Under the pieces are notes generated by a model, which saw only the letters and a program-made list of their open reading frames with translations, did not search any database and was not told the DNA's origin. From NCBI RefSeq assembly GCF_000092065.1, contig NC_009364.1, forward strand, positions 62,001 to 126,000: DNA of 64,000 bases. Reading direction: 5' to 3'. This document shows, one piece after another, positions 21,074 through 31,045 of the stretch (the stretch's first letter is position 1; each line of letters starts with the position of its first letter). This DNA comes from Ostreococcus lucimarinus CCE9901. Lineage: Eukaryota; Chlorophyta; Mamiellophyceae; Mamiellales; Bathycoccaceae. The position numbers were made by a program, and so were the translations under genes.

Positions 21074-21321
21074 GACGCGCGCGCCGCGCTCTATCACCGT
21101 CGTTTTCGCTCTACATCCGTCGGCGGACGATAACCCTAAATCAGAAGGAGATTATTTGTTACACAAAATTGTTCACGACTACGACGCGAAGACATATAAA
21201 TAGAGCGCTCAAGACTTGGTAAACGACCGTCCGCGCCCCGAAACGCGGCGTCACACGCGCGCGCGGGACCACTCGCGAGCGAACGAACGAACGAGCGACA
21301 CGTTTCAAATTTCTTTTCTTC
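21074..21321. promoter_or_regulatory. Divergent promoter of TRM10 and the cysteine-rich gene
   Basis: 248 bp containing a telobox-like TAACCCTAAA at 21131-21140 next to the TRM10 side and a strong TATA box at 21195-21202 on the cysteine-rich gene side. A GAAC/GAGC repeat precedes the pyrimidine-rich 5' leader TTTCTTTTCTTC directly before the ATG. Confidence 0.6.
21195..21202 (+). promoter_or_regulatory. TATA box (TATAAATA)
   Basis: A consensus TATAAATA in otherwise GC-rich DNA, 127 bp 5' of the ATG of the cysteine-rich gene. Transcription would start near 21225-21230, leaving a 5' UTR of about 95 bases. It is the clearest TATA box I saw in the window. Confidence 0.6.
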
Positions 21322-21477
21322 ATGGCGTGCGATAAGTGCGGCGACGCGTGCGCGTGCGGCCCGGGTGCGTGCGCGTGCGCGAGCGCGCTGACGTGTCATG
21401 CGTGCGGGCACAAGAGTTGCGGCTGCGCGCGATGTAGATGCGCGTGCGATTCGTGCCAGTGCCAGACGAAGAAGTGA
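21322..21477 (+). CDS. Metallothionein-like cysteine-rich peptide
   Basis: A 51-residue open frame below usual ORF cut-offs. It has 15 cysteines (29 percent) at positions 3, 6, 10, 12, 17, 19, 25, 28, 33, 35, 38, 40, 42, 45 and 47, mostly as CxC and CxxC, plus His26 and His30. Two Cys blocks (3-19 and 25-47) are joined by a short SALT linker and the tail is QTKK. This composition is typical of metallothioneins that bind Zn, Cd or Cu in the cytosol. A TATA box and pyrimidine-rich leader lie upstream. It could instead be a small zinc protein, but no aromatic residue is present, which favours metallothionein. Confidence 0.75.
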   Translation: MACDKCGDACACGPGACACASALTCHACGHKSCGCARCRCACDSCQCQTKK

Positions 21478-21535
21478 TGATTGCGTCACTTTTTTCGTCG
21501 GCGCATTCCGCCGCGCGCGCTCGGGGCGCGAGTTC

Positions 21536-21585
21536 CGAGGGCGACCGCGGAGGATGCGACCGAGGGCGACCGCGGAGGATGCGAC
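21536..21585. repeat. 25-bp perfect tandem duplication
   Basis: Two exact head-to-tail copies beginning CGAGGGCGACCGCGGAGGAT, followed by the first bases of a third. It lies about 60 bp after the stop of the metallothionein-like gene, probably in its 3' UTR. Confidence 0.9.
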
Positions 21586-21686
21586 CGAGGGGAAGGATGA
21601 AAGTTACCGTGGCAACACTCAATAGCAGTGCTTTTCAATCAATCAATACACGATTTTCCACTGAAACAACTTTTTAATGAATAATA

Positions 21687-21706
21687 CTAAACCCTAAACC
21701 CTAAAC
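21687..21706. promoter_or_regulatory. Triple telobox (CCCTAAA) upstream of TRAP1
   Basis: CTAAACCCTAAACCCTAAAC, an interstitial stretch of plant-type telomere repeat about 140 bp before the preferred HSP90 ATG. Too short to be a chromosome end, and it lies between two genes, so a promoter telobox is the better reading. Confidence 0.6.
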
Positions 21707-21846
21707 TAAGTAAGGCGTTAATGAATAATAAGGCGTCGCGCGCGTCTTTGTATGGGTCGGTCGGTCGGTGTCGCGTCGCGTCCTTCGCGCGTCCACGGCG
21801 TTCGCGACGCCGAAATCCGCGTCGCACGACGACGCGGATTTCGGCG

Positions 21847-23949
21847 ATGCTGACGGTGGCGCGCGCGTGTCGACGGCGCGCCGCGCGCGCGGTCCGGCGC
21901 GGCGTCGCGGACGCGCGCGCGACGCGCGGGGCGTCGACGACGACGGATCGCGCGTGGGACACATCTTCATCATCTGCGTCGGCGTCGGCGCGGACGTCGA
22001 CGGCGCGGACGACGAGGCGCGGACGGGCGACGGAGCGCCTGGCGTTCCGCGCGGAGACGAAACGATTGCTGGACATCGTGACGAACTCGCTGTACGAGGA
22101 CAAGGAGGTGTATCTGCGAGAGCTGGTGTCGAACGCGAGCGACGCGCTGGAGAAGGCGCGACACGCGGCGCTGACGGAGACGCCGAACGAGGAGGAACTC
22201 GCGATAAAGATCGCGACGGATGAGGGCGAGGGGAAGGTGCTGGTGGTGTCGGATAACGGGGTCGGGATGACGCGGGAGGAGCTGATGGAGAATTTGGGGA
22301 CGATCGCGCGGAGCGGGAGCAAGGCGTTTTTGGAGGGGTTGGACGCGGACGCGGACGCGGCGTCGAACATCATCGGGAAATTCGGCGTGGGGTTCTACGC
22401 GAGTTTCATGGTGAGCGATAAGGTGGAGGTGATCTCGAACGCGGGCGCGCGAGGGGATGGGAAGGCGTGGAAGTGGAGCTCGACCGGGGATGGAGAGTTT
22501 ACGATTGAGGAGGCGACGGAGAGCGACGAGGCGCCGACGCGGGGGACGAAAATCGTGATGCACATCAAAAGCGACGATAAACACTTGACGTCCAAGTGGG
22601 GGGTGGAGACGGTGCTGAAAAAGTACAGCTCGTTCGTCGCGTTCCCGGTGCTGTTGAATGGGCACAAGATGAACGACGTCGGGGCGCTTTGGATGAAGGA
22701 TGAAAAGGACATAACCGACGACGATTCCATCGCGTTTTACCGCTTTGTGAGCGGCGCGAGCGACATGCCGCCGTTTCGCATGTCGTTCAAAGCCGATGCG
22801 CCCATGACGATTCGAAGCTTGCTGTACTTTCCCGAAGAAAATCCCGAACGCGTCGCCGGATTCGGCGGGCAGACGAATTCGGGCGTGTCGCTGTACGCCA
22901 GGCGCGTGATGATTCAAGAGAAGACGGAAAAATTGCTCCCGGCGTTTTTGCGCTTTGTGCGCGGCGTGGTCGATTGCGAAGACATCCCGCTGAACATCTC
23001 GCGCGAGTCGCTTCAAGATTCCATGCTCGTCATGCGGCTCGGCCAAATAATCACAAAGCGCGTGCTCAAGTTTTTGGATGAAAAGGCGAAGAAGGAGCCG
23101 GAAAAGTACAACAAATGGTTCGCCAATCTCGGCTTCTTCTTGAAGGAGGGCGTGTGCTCGGAGTACGCGTACAAACTCGAACTCGCAGAGCTGTTGCGTT
23201 ACGAATCGAGCTCGACGGAGACTGGAAAATTGACGTCTTTCCGCGAGTACGCCGCGCGCATGCCCGAGGGACAAGACAAAGTGTATTACATCGTCGCGCC
23301 GTCGCGGCTGCAAGCCGAAGCGTCGCCGTATTTGGAAGCGGCGAAGTCGCGGGGCTACGAAGTTTTGTTCTTGTACGCTCACATCGATGAGTTCGTGATG
23401 CAGCACTTAATGAGCGTCGCGGGCAAGCAATTGGTGAGCGTTGAAGCCGCAAATCTCGACGTCGACGGCGAAAAAGCCGACGGTGAAGAGTCAAAATCAA
23501 ACGACGCCGCGGCGTTGGACGACGCCGCGGGCGCGGAACTTTGTAAGTGGTTCAGCGACGACGCTCTCGCGGGAAAGCTCAAGGAGGTGAAGCTGAGTAA
23601 CAGATTGGTGAGCTCTCCCGCGCTCATCTCCGGACACGAGCCCGAAGCCATGAGACGGTACCGCATGGTTCAAACCATGGCGAGCGACGCGGCGGCGAGT
23701 AAAAAGCTCGCCGAGATGTCCAACGACTTCTCCATGATGACGCTCGAGTTGAATCCGAAACACGAAATGATCAAAAGGATCAACGCCGCGCGCACGAGCG
23801 AAGACGCCGGCACGCGAAGATTAGCCGCGCTGGTCGCCGAACAAATATTTGACAACGCGCGCGTCGCCGCGGGATCTTTAGACGATCCTCGAGCGATGCT
23901 CGGTCGTCTGAACGAAATTCTCGAAAAGACGCTTCCGGCGAAGGAGTAG
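21847..23949 (+). CDS. Mitochondrial-type HSP90 (TRAP1)
   Basis: Organelle HSP90 chaperone. About 700 residues from the ATG at 21847 (MLTVARACRRRAARAVRRG), an amphipathic basic leader; the ATG at 21721 is the alternative. GHKL ATPase: ETKRLLDIVTNSLYEDKEVY, LRELVSNASDAL (catalytic Glu), VSDNGVGMT, GTIARSGSK, GKFGVGFYASF. Middle domain: PLNISRESLQ. C-terminal dimer domain: ELNPKHEMIKRI. It ends TLPAKE, with no cytosolic MEEVD or ER KDEL tail, so mitochondria (or plastid) are expected. The leader and short linker fit TRAP1/plant HSP90.6 best. Confidence 0.92.
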   Translation: MLTVARACRRRAARAVRRGVADARATRGASTTTDRAWDTSSSSASASARTSTARTTRRGRATERLAFRAETKRLLDIVTNSLYEDKEVYLRELVSNASDALEKARHAALTETPNEEELAIKIATDEGEGKVLVVSDNGVGMTREELMENLGTIARSGSKAFLEGLDADADAASNIIGKFGVGFYASFMVSDKVEVISNAGARGDGKAWKWSSTGDGEFTIEEATESDEAPTRGTKIVMHIKSDDKHLTSKWGVETVLKKYSSFVAFPVLLNGHKMNDVGALWMKDEKDITDDDSIAFYRFVSGASDMPPFRMSFKADAPMTIRSLLYFPEENPERVAGFGGQTNSGVSLYARRVMIQEKTEKLLPAFLRFVRGVVDCEDIPLNISRESLQDSMLVMRLGQIITKRVLKFLDEKAKKEPEKYNKWFANLGFFLKEGVCSEYAYKLELAELLRYESSSTETGKLTSFREYAARMPEGQDKVYYIVAPSRLQAEASPYLEAAKSRGYEVLFLYAHIDEFVMQHLMSVAGKQLVSVEAANLDVDGEKADGEESKSNDAAALDDAAGAELCKWFSDDALAGKLKEVKLSNRLVSSPALISGHEPEAMRRYRMVQTMASDAAASKKLAEMSNDFSMMTLELNPKHEMIKRINAARTSEDAGTRRLAALVAEQIFDNARVAAGSLDDPRAMLGRLNEILEKTLPAKE

Positions 23950-24055
23950 ACGCGTCGCACGTGCGAGAATCGTAGCGACCTAACAACACATTATTTAATC
24001 GATCACAACGATCCTTGACGCTATTCGCTCAAACGTCGCCGAAGCCTCGCGCGCG

Positions 24056-25027
24056 TCAGCAGAATTTCCACCGGTTGCCGCACTCGACACACGTCACGAA
24101 TGTCGTCATAGGTTCATCCGCGGAGCGCGTCTGCAGTTGATAATACGTGCACTTGCGCTGTTTGCACTTGCCGCACTTGAACGCGTCCGTGCTGGCTTCT
24201 TGTTGTTGCCCGCGCACGGCTTCCCACTCCGCCAACTCGCGAATGCGCTCGTTCGCGTTCCGTCGCTCGTTCGAACCCAACTCTTCGGGAGACAAATCGA
24301 TCAACACCCCCGCACTAATCTCACCGGTCGCTAAGTTGGTGCGCAGATCCGGATTCTTCGCATCCTTGAGATTGAAGGCCAACTGCCGCACTTTCGCCTT
24401 GTAATCCTTGCCGCCGCTCGGCCACTTCGCCGTCATCGAGTTCTCAATCTGATCCACGATCGACGCCAACTTTTTCGCATCCACGCTCTCAATCTTACCA
24501 TCCGTCACGCACAGCGCCAACGCGTCGGCGAATATTTCCCGCGTTCGATCCCTCGCCGCGTCGTTCACGCGCGTCAACCGCTTCTTCACATCCGCCCTCG
24601 CCTCGACCAACGCCGCGTCCTCCTCCTCCCCCCCACCGCGCTCTTTCGCCGCCGTCTCGACCTCGCGCTTCACCTCCTTCGTTTTCTCGCTCTTCCCGCT
24701 CGTCTGTTCGACGATCATCGCCGTCCATCTCGCCTTGACCGCCGCCGCCGCGTCCCGCACGCCCTCCGCCTCGTGTCGCTTTCGCAGCTGATTCACAATC
24801 TTCCCGCACGCCGCGAACCGCGCGTCCAGGAGCGTCTCCCTCGGCAGCGCTTCCTTCGACAGCGTCAACACCCGTCGCAGCGCGTCCACCGCTCGGCCGC
24901 TCTCCCCCGCCTTCGCGTCTCGCGCCGCTCGACACAGCGTCGCGATCGTCTCGAGCGAACCCTCCCGCGCGTCTTCGTCCGCCGTCCGCGCGTCGCTCGC
25001 GCCTTCTTCGCCGCCGTCGACCGCCAT
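24056..25027 (-). CDS. Transcription elongation factor TFIIS
   Basis: Reactivates backtracked RNA polymerase II by stimulating transcript cleavage. 323 residues from the ATG at 25027. Domain I (LW-type helical bundle) covers about residues 20-100, the central domain about 140-270 (TREIFADALALC, TNLATGEISAGVLIDLSPEEL) and the C-terminal zinc ribbon CGKCKQRKCTYYQLQTRSAD with the essential Asp-Glu dipeptide, followed by a second Cys pair (TCVECGNRW). All catalytic features are intact. Confidence 0.95.
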   Translation of the reverse strand: MAVDGGEEGASDARTADEDAREGSLETIATLCRAARDAKAGESGRAVDALRRVLTLSKEALPRETLLDARFAACGKIVNQLRKRHEAEGVRDAAAAVKARWTAMIVEQTSGKSEKTKEVKREVETAAKERGGGEEEDAALVEARADVKKRLTRVNDAARDRTREIFADALALCVTDGKIESVDAKKLASIVDQIENSMTAKWPSGGKDYKAKVRQLAFNLKDAKNPDLRTNLATGEISAGVLIDLSPEELGSNERRNANERIRELAEWEAVRGQQQEASTDAFKCGKCKQRKCTYYQLQTRSADEPMTTFVTCVECGNRWKFC

Positions 25028-25342
25028 GTCGACGCCGGTCGTTCGCACGCGCGCGCGACTCCGCGCGAGCGCCGCGACGCGCGACGGATCGCGACGCGAC
25101 GCGTCGATGAGTGACGACGCCGCCGCGATCGGGGGAACGACCGCCGTCGTTTCGACGCGGCGTCGCCGCAGAGCGCGACGCCGCGCCGCGCGCGACCGCC
25201 GTCTCGCCGCTCGAGCGCTCGGAAACGGTCAAACGTAAAATCCTTCGCGCGTCGACGCGCTCGAGCGGCGCGACGCGCGCGACGAGACGCGTCGAATCGC
25301 GCGAAAAGACGAAAGACGACGGTTGGTGTCGCGGCGCCGACG
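25028..25342. other. Divergent region between TFIIS and the FHA protein
   Basis: 315 bp, CG-rich, no conserved box recognised and no supported gene. It must contain both promoters. Confidence 0.5.
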
Positions 25343-26188
25343 ATGGCGCCGCGACGCGCCGCGCGGCGACCGGCGACGACGGCGGCGACGACGATGACGC
25401 TGGTCGTGATCACCGGACCGTGCGCGGGACGAGAGTTCGAGCTGCGTCGCGACGGCGAGAGCGCGATCGGGCGAACGAAGCGAGGGAACGCGGTGTGGAT
25501 CAAGGGCGACGGCGCGGTGTCGCAGTCGCACGCGACGTGCCGGTGGTGCGCGAAACGCGAGGCGTGGACGATCTCGGACGCGGGGTCGTCGAATGGGACG
25601 GAAGTGGACGGGAAGGACGTGGAGGAGGGAGGCGAGGGGGCGACGCTGAGGGATGGGAGCGTGATTAAATTGGGGACGGAGACGACGGTGGTGTGCCGAA
25701 CGCGAGCGGCGGACGAGAGGGGCGAGGCTGGAACGGTGGGTGAGGAGGAAGATGAGGAAAACGGAAATCGTGAAAACGCAGTCGTGGTGAACGAGGGAGG
25801 TCGAGGCGCGGTCGGCGACGGCGGAAAGGCGTCGGCGGCGAAGACGAAGAGCGGCAAGCGAGACGCGTACGCGTTCGATTTGGACGAACCGAAATCGGTG
25901 ACGAAAGTCGCCGCGGCGCGGAAACGCGCCAAGGCGACGACCGTGACCGCGAAACAAGCGCACGAGTCGACGACTGCGGCGAGCGAAACCGCGGAGGTTG
26001 CGACGAAGGCTGAGTCCCGAGCCGCCGCCGAAGTCGGCTTCGACGTTCCCACCGTGCACGAGTACGCCACCGCGCAGCTCGAGCGCCTGCAAGCCGTCAT
26101 TCGCGCCGACGCGCGCGCCAGCGTCGAAGCCTTTCGCGCCGACGCGCGCGGATTGCTCGCAGACCTTCTCCAGGACATCAAAGCGTAG
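25343..26188 (+). CDS. FHA-domain protein
   Basis: 281 residues. An N-terminal forkhead-associated phosphothreonine-binding domain spans about residues 18-115, with IGRTKRGNAVWIKGDGAVSQ, SHATC and SSNGTEVDG (the GR, SH and NG residues of the FHA pocket). An acidic/basic linker (EEEDEENGNRE) and a C-terminal helical segment (VHEYATAQLERLQAVIRADA) follow. No kinase, RING or BRCT domain is attached, so the partner is unknown. A start at codon 18 (MTLVVITGPCAG) would also leave the domain intact. Confidence 0.85.
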   Translation: MAPRRAARRPATTAATTMTLVVITGPCAGREFELRRDGESAIGRTKRGNAVWIKGDGAVSQSHATCRWCAKREAWTISDAGSSNGTEVDGKDVEEGGEGATLRDGSVIKLGTETTVVCRTRAADERGEAGTVGEEEDEENGNRENAVVVNEGGRGAVGDGGKASAAKTKSGKRDAYAFDLDEPKSVTKVAAARKRAKATTVTAKQAHESTTAASETAEVATKAESRAAAEVGFDVPTVHEYATAQLERLQAVIRADARASVEAFRADARGLLADLLQDIKA

Positions 26189-26454
26189 CGCGCGCGTCCG
26201 CGCCAATCGGCGCCGAGCCAGCTGGCGACATTCGCGCCGCGCGCGCCGTCGTCCATCACCCGACGCCGCATGTAACACCGCACCCATTCAATTCGCACGA
26301 AACACTCTCGATTTAATATTTTCTAAACCACCAGAGCGCATCTCGCGCCTCGTCGACCGCGCGCGTCGCGCATCCGCGTCGCGCGCTCGGCGACGTCGTC
26401 CGCGGCGCGCGCCGAACGACTGCGACACTTCGCGGCGCGGCGCCGCCGCGCGCG

Positions 26455-29163
26455 ATGTCGAGCCTCGTCCGCGCGCTGTCGCGACGCGTCAGTCGCGCGG
26501 CGCGCGAGGCCGCGGACGCCCCCGAAGACGCGCCCGCGCCCTCGGCGCCGCCGTTGAGCGCCGAAAGCGCCGACTCGGCGAACGACCACCTGACACCGTC
26601 GCCCGCGCAAGAAATGACGAAAACCGCCGCCGCCGACGGCGACGCGGCGTCGAGCGACGCGGAAGAGACCGCGCTCGACGCCGGCGAGGTTATTCTCGAG
26701 CGAGACGACGCCAGGGTGCCGGTGCTGCTGAAGCAAACGTCGTCGACGCTGCTGCCTCGCGACGAGGCGAAGAGGCTCGAACGAATGTTGTCGACGGATG
26801 TGCGGGACATGATGGCGAAGGAGGTGTGGGCGTGTCGACCGTCGACGTTCATCAGACTCACGATGCGGGCGCCGGTGCTGATGATGATTTTGTCGATTAT
26901 TTTTTGGGTGGCGGCGGGCGCGTACGCGCTGGTGCGGAAACCGCCAAAGGTGGAGACGGATGTCGCGGGATTTAGCATTCGCGATCATCCCACGGCGAGG
27001 CTTAAGGATGCGATTTGGAGCGCGGAGAGTGAGTCGGAGTTTAATTGGGACGCCATGTTGACCGCGGGTGGGTCGGCGAGCGTGGGGACGATTCCGTACG
27101 TGACGAGTTGGCTCGATTCGGGTGGATATTTGACGTCGCCTTCGGCGGTGCGAAAGATGCGTCGATTGCAATCGTACGTCGCGACAGAAAGACCGAGCTC
27201 ATATAGTTCGTTTCAGCTCGTTTACACGTCCACGCGTGGGGAGAATGTGTTACGCGAGGAGGTGATGAAATTCGCGTTGGATTTGGAGGGCAAAATTACG
27301 CGACTCCCGGGCTACGCAGAGACGATGTGCTTGCAGATCGCAGACACGGAGTATTTAGGCTCGAACGGATGCACGCCGCCAAATTCCATAGCACCTTTAT
27401 TCTTCGCGACGACGGTGAGCGGGACTTACTACAGAAATACCGTCGATGTCACCATGAGTTTGGCGTCGAGGGGGTTGTATGTCTACGTCGACAAGGATTT
27501 CGACGCCGCGAACGGCACCGCGTCGTCGTTTAGAACGAGCTTTCCAATCGGTCAGCCTAGTAAGGCAGTGTGGAAAAAGTGGATGAAGAGCACTCTAGTT
27601 CCGTTTTTACGAGCAAACACGAGAGATGAGGCAAAAGGCATTCGATGTCTCTATGGGGGCAAAGAAATCACCCAGTATGAAGCCGATTTGGCAATCTTGC
27701 ACGACGCGAAACTCATCATTGCCGGCTTGTCGCTCGTGGTCGTGTACACATACTTTCACACCGGCTCTGTTTTCATCACGTTTGCGGGAATATTTGAAAT
27801 TATTCTATCTTTTCCCGTCGCGTACGCGTTTTACGCATACGTTTTGAAGTTGGAGTCGATTAGCGTGATGCAGTTTTTGGCGATTTTCATCATACTCGGC
27901 ATCGGCGTCGACGACGTCTTTGTATTTTACGATTCTTTCGAGGATGCTTCGCGCGCCGTGGGGATACGCGGTGACACCCTCGAAGCACGATTAAATTATG
28001 CTTATGATCACGCTGGAAGAGCGATGCTGGTGACTTCGATGACTTCAGGCGCGGCATTCGCCGCAAACCTCGCCTCCGCCATTCCGGCGGTGCAAATATT
28101 TGGTGTCTTTATCGCTGTGATGGTTTTGGTAAATTACTTCCTCGTCATCACCTGGTTTCCCGCATGTTTGTGCGCGTACGAGCGATACTGGCGAGTTTCC
28201 AAAGATTTCAACTATTGTGGCCTCGGAGGCTTGCGTACGAAGCACCTCCCTTCCGCTGAAATGGATGCTCGCGCGGCGCAACGCGCCGAATCTTGTTTGA
28301 GCTGCATCAAGCGTGTCGCTTGCTTTGGTCAAAAGTTGAACCAATATCAAAACGTCATGGCAGCGCAAAAGAAGAAACGTTCGATCTTTACATGGAGAAC
28401 TTACGGTGCATACTTGGATGTTTTCAAGTACATCTTGCTCGTCATTTGCCTCGGATCGATGGCAGTGACTGGATATTTCTCAACCAAGACGGAGGCGAGC
28501 GGGCAACCGCCAGAGCTGTTTCCGGCAGACTCGAATCAGCAAATGTTCATCAAGTGGACGGAATCGCAATTCGAGAGCGATAAATTCGCCTGCACGAGCT
28601 TTGCGCACTGTCAGCAACAGGCTGGGACTGTGCTACAGCAAAACGGTGTGACGCTGTCGCCGCCGCCACCGTCGCCGTCTCCTCCTCCTCCTCCCAGGTC
28701 GCAAGTCGGAACCATCACTTCTCCAGAGATTGATCAATTAGCAGACGTAGTATTCAATACTTTCGACAGCGACGCGAATGGTTGGCTGGACACGACGGAG
28801 TATGACTCTTTCGCAGCGGCGGTAACGACGACGACGAGCCTACCACCCGCGAACACCGTGATGAGCGCGTACGGCACGCCGCAAGGTGTCACAAAACCGG
28901 GATTTGTTCTCGCCCTGGATACAGCTGCTGGCGTAAACGACGCACCGGTACTAGATGCGTATTCGCTCCTCGTCTTAGGCACAGCAAGATCGAGCCCTCC
29001 TCCACCAAGTCCACCGCCGTCACCCCCGCCTTCGCCGCCGTCACCGCCGCCACCCCCGCCTTCGCCGCCGTCACCGCCGCCGCCGCCGTCACCGCCGCCA
29101 CCCCCGCCTTCGCCGCCGTCACCGCCGCCGCCGCCGTCGCCGCCACCGAGTTCCAATCCATCA

Positions 29164-29195
<32 letters not shown>

Positions 29196-30777
29196 GTCAC
29201 CGCCGCCGCCGCCGTCACCGCCGCCGTCACCGCCGCCGTCGCCGCCGCCGCCGCCGTCACCGCCACCGTCGCCACCGCCGCCGGAGGCGCTCCAAGCTGC
29301 CGAGCGCGTCGCGGGGACGAATTACGAAAAGGCGCAACTCGTGTGGGGCATCGAAGATATTCAAGACGATTCTGCGCCATATGCTCCGCGAGAGGTTGAC
29401 GCTAATCCGGTGGTCAACCCCGCGTTTAACATCGGCGACCCCACGACTCAAGTCCGCATGTTGAAGTTCTGCGAAGCGTTGCAAAACAGAACGGACCTCG
29501 CGAGTTCGTTTAAGGAGTGCCCGATGCAGATTCTCAAAAACGTTGGAACGACGCTTTCATACCCTTGGCCGATGAGCTCGGCGCAAATCTTAAGTGTCAT
29601 CACGTCCATCGCGACGCAGAATCCCGGGTACAGAAAAATCTACGGCTTACAGACGGTGACGTCGGGCGGCGCCTCCACCCAACGCGTCGCTTGGGTCAAG
29701 GCGAACTTCTTGTCGGGGATTCCATTTCGAATGTCGGCGACGAAGCTTGAACAAGAATATTTCAAGTTTCTCGATTTCATCGCCGAGTTTGAAGCAACAA
29801 CGTTTCAGTACTCCGCGACGAATGCGAACGGGTCGGTGACGCTCCATTCCGCCCCTCCCACGGCGTCGGCGACAGTGAGAGTGACCTCCGAGTGTTGGGT
29901 GCGCATGGCAACGGAGCTGCAAGCCATTCGAGGCACGGTGAGCTCGATCGCAGTGTCCCTCGCGTTTGCCGTTTTCGCCACGCTCATTTTCACCGGCGAC
30001 GTCTTTGTGGCTCTCATGGCGCTGCTGAGCATGCTCGCCATCATCCTCGCCGTCATCGCGATTCTAGTCGCGCTCAAGGTGAAGTTTGGCATCGTCGAAG
30101 CGATTTCGCTCACAATTCTCGTCGGCATCTCTGTCGACTTCAGCTTGCACTTGGCCGAGTCGTTCACGCGCTCACACTTCACGAGTCGCGGCTTGCGCGG
30201 CGTCGACGCGGTCTCGCGCGTCGGTTATCCGATTTTCTCCGCCGCGATGACGACCATGTCCGCCGTCATACCGATGCTTTGGTGTCAAGTCCAAGTTCTC
30301 GTGCGCTTCGGACAAATCATTCCTCTGTGCATCGTGATGTCGTTGGTGTACGGCGTACACTTCTTCCTCCCGATGCTCATGTCGTTCGGGCCCAACGTTC
30401 CCGGCGGCGGCGCCGGAAAATGGTTGTGCCACATGGGAAAGCTTCCCGGCTTGCTCTTCAGCACGCAAACTCGCCGCATGATTTTCCTCGTCGCCTCCGG
30501 CATGATCTTCGGCTTTTTGCTCCCCGCCACGCGCGCGCTCCTGTACGAGGACGGCGGCTCCGCCTTCGCCGTCGTCGCCGGCGGCTTCGCCTTCCTCTCC
30601 GCCGTCGCCGTCTTCGTCGAGCGACGATGTCATCTCCGCGCCGTCGCCGCCGCCGACCCCTCCGCGCGGTCCCACGTCGCTCGCGCCGCTCGACTCGCCG
30701 CCGCTCGACTCGCCGTCCCCGCCCCGCGTCCGCGTCCCGTCGACGCGCGACCTTCGCCTTTGCCCTCGCGCGCGTGA
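26455..30777 (+). CDS. Patched/Dispatched-like RND membrane protein with EF-hand and polyproline linker
   Basis: 1440 residues, intronless. TM1 is LMMILSIIFWVAAGAYAL. The first sterol-sensing-like bundle has FLAIFIILGIGVDDVFVFYD, with the GxxxD-type proton-relay motif of Patched/Dispatched; the second bundle has ISLTILVGISVDFSLHLAES. The second large extracellular loop contains a perfect EF-hand loop (residues 771-782, DSDANGWLDTTE) and a Pro/Ser linker of about 95 residues (SPPPP and PPSPP units) as in pherophorins. Family role is lipid or sterol export; substrate here is unknown. The C-terminus after the last helix is Arg/Ala/Pro-rich. Confidence 0.85.
28996..29283. repeat. CCG/TCA-type imperfect repeat encoding Ser-Pro linker
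   Basis: About 290 bp of CCGCCGTCACCGCCG-like units inside the Patched-like gene, encoding (Ser-Pro2-5)n. A short prelude (SPPPPSPSPPPPPRS) lies at about 28660-28700 before the EF-hand. Repeat instability would change linker length without shifting frame. Confidence 0.9.
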
Positions 30778-30974
30778 AAACACTTCAGACTTTTTTTCCC
30801 GCCAAAAAGCGAGTCGACGTCATGGCGAACGCGTCGCGCGTCATCGCGTCACTCTCCCGCGCGTGTCATCGCGCTTCGCGCGCCGCGACCGACGCGCGCG
30901 ACGCGCCTCGGACGCTCGCGTCGACGACGCCCGCCCCTTCGCGCGTCGCGATCGCGCGTCGAATCGCACGCGCG

Positions 30975-31003
30975 ATCGATTCGAATCGATTGTTTAAACA
31001 ATC
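30975..31003. promoter_or_regulatory. Two adjoining 16-bp palindromes in the CBM20 gene promoter
   Basis: ATCGATTCGAATCGAT (30975-30990) and GATTGTTTAAACAATC (30988-31003) are each perfect inverted repeats and share three bases. They lie 43-71 bp before the ATG, in AT-richer DNA. Dimeric transcription-factor sites are a possible reading. Confidence 0.5.
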
Positions 31004-31045
31004 TTATCGCGTCGCGTCGCGATCGCGATCGCGCGGCGCGACGCG

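Larger units (their letters stand above)
21478..21846. other. Spacer between the metallothionein-like gene and TRAP1
   Basis: 369 bp containing the 3' UTR of the small gene, a 25-bp tandem duplication (21536-21585) and triple telobox repeats (21687-21706). An ATG at 21721 is in frame with TRAP1 and could extend it by 42 residues. Confidence 0.6.

Noticed and set aside
21687-21706. Chromosome-end telomere
   Set aside because: Fewer than three units and flanked by genes on both sides; a promoter telobox is likelier.
21970-23406. 478-codon open frame on the minus strand opposite TRAP1
   Set aside because: Antisense shadow of a clear HSP90; Arg/His-rich with no domain. CG-rich third positions create many such frames.
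24865-26298. 477-codon minus-strand frame over the TFIIS start and FHA gene
   Set aside because: Ser/Arg/Phe-rich shadow of the FHA gene; overlaps TFIIS in another frame.
28996-29283. Assembly error or frameshift in the Pro-Ser repeat
   Set aside because: The frame stays open on both sides with RND sequence continuing after the repeat, so the linker appears real.
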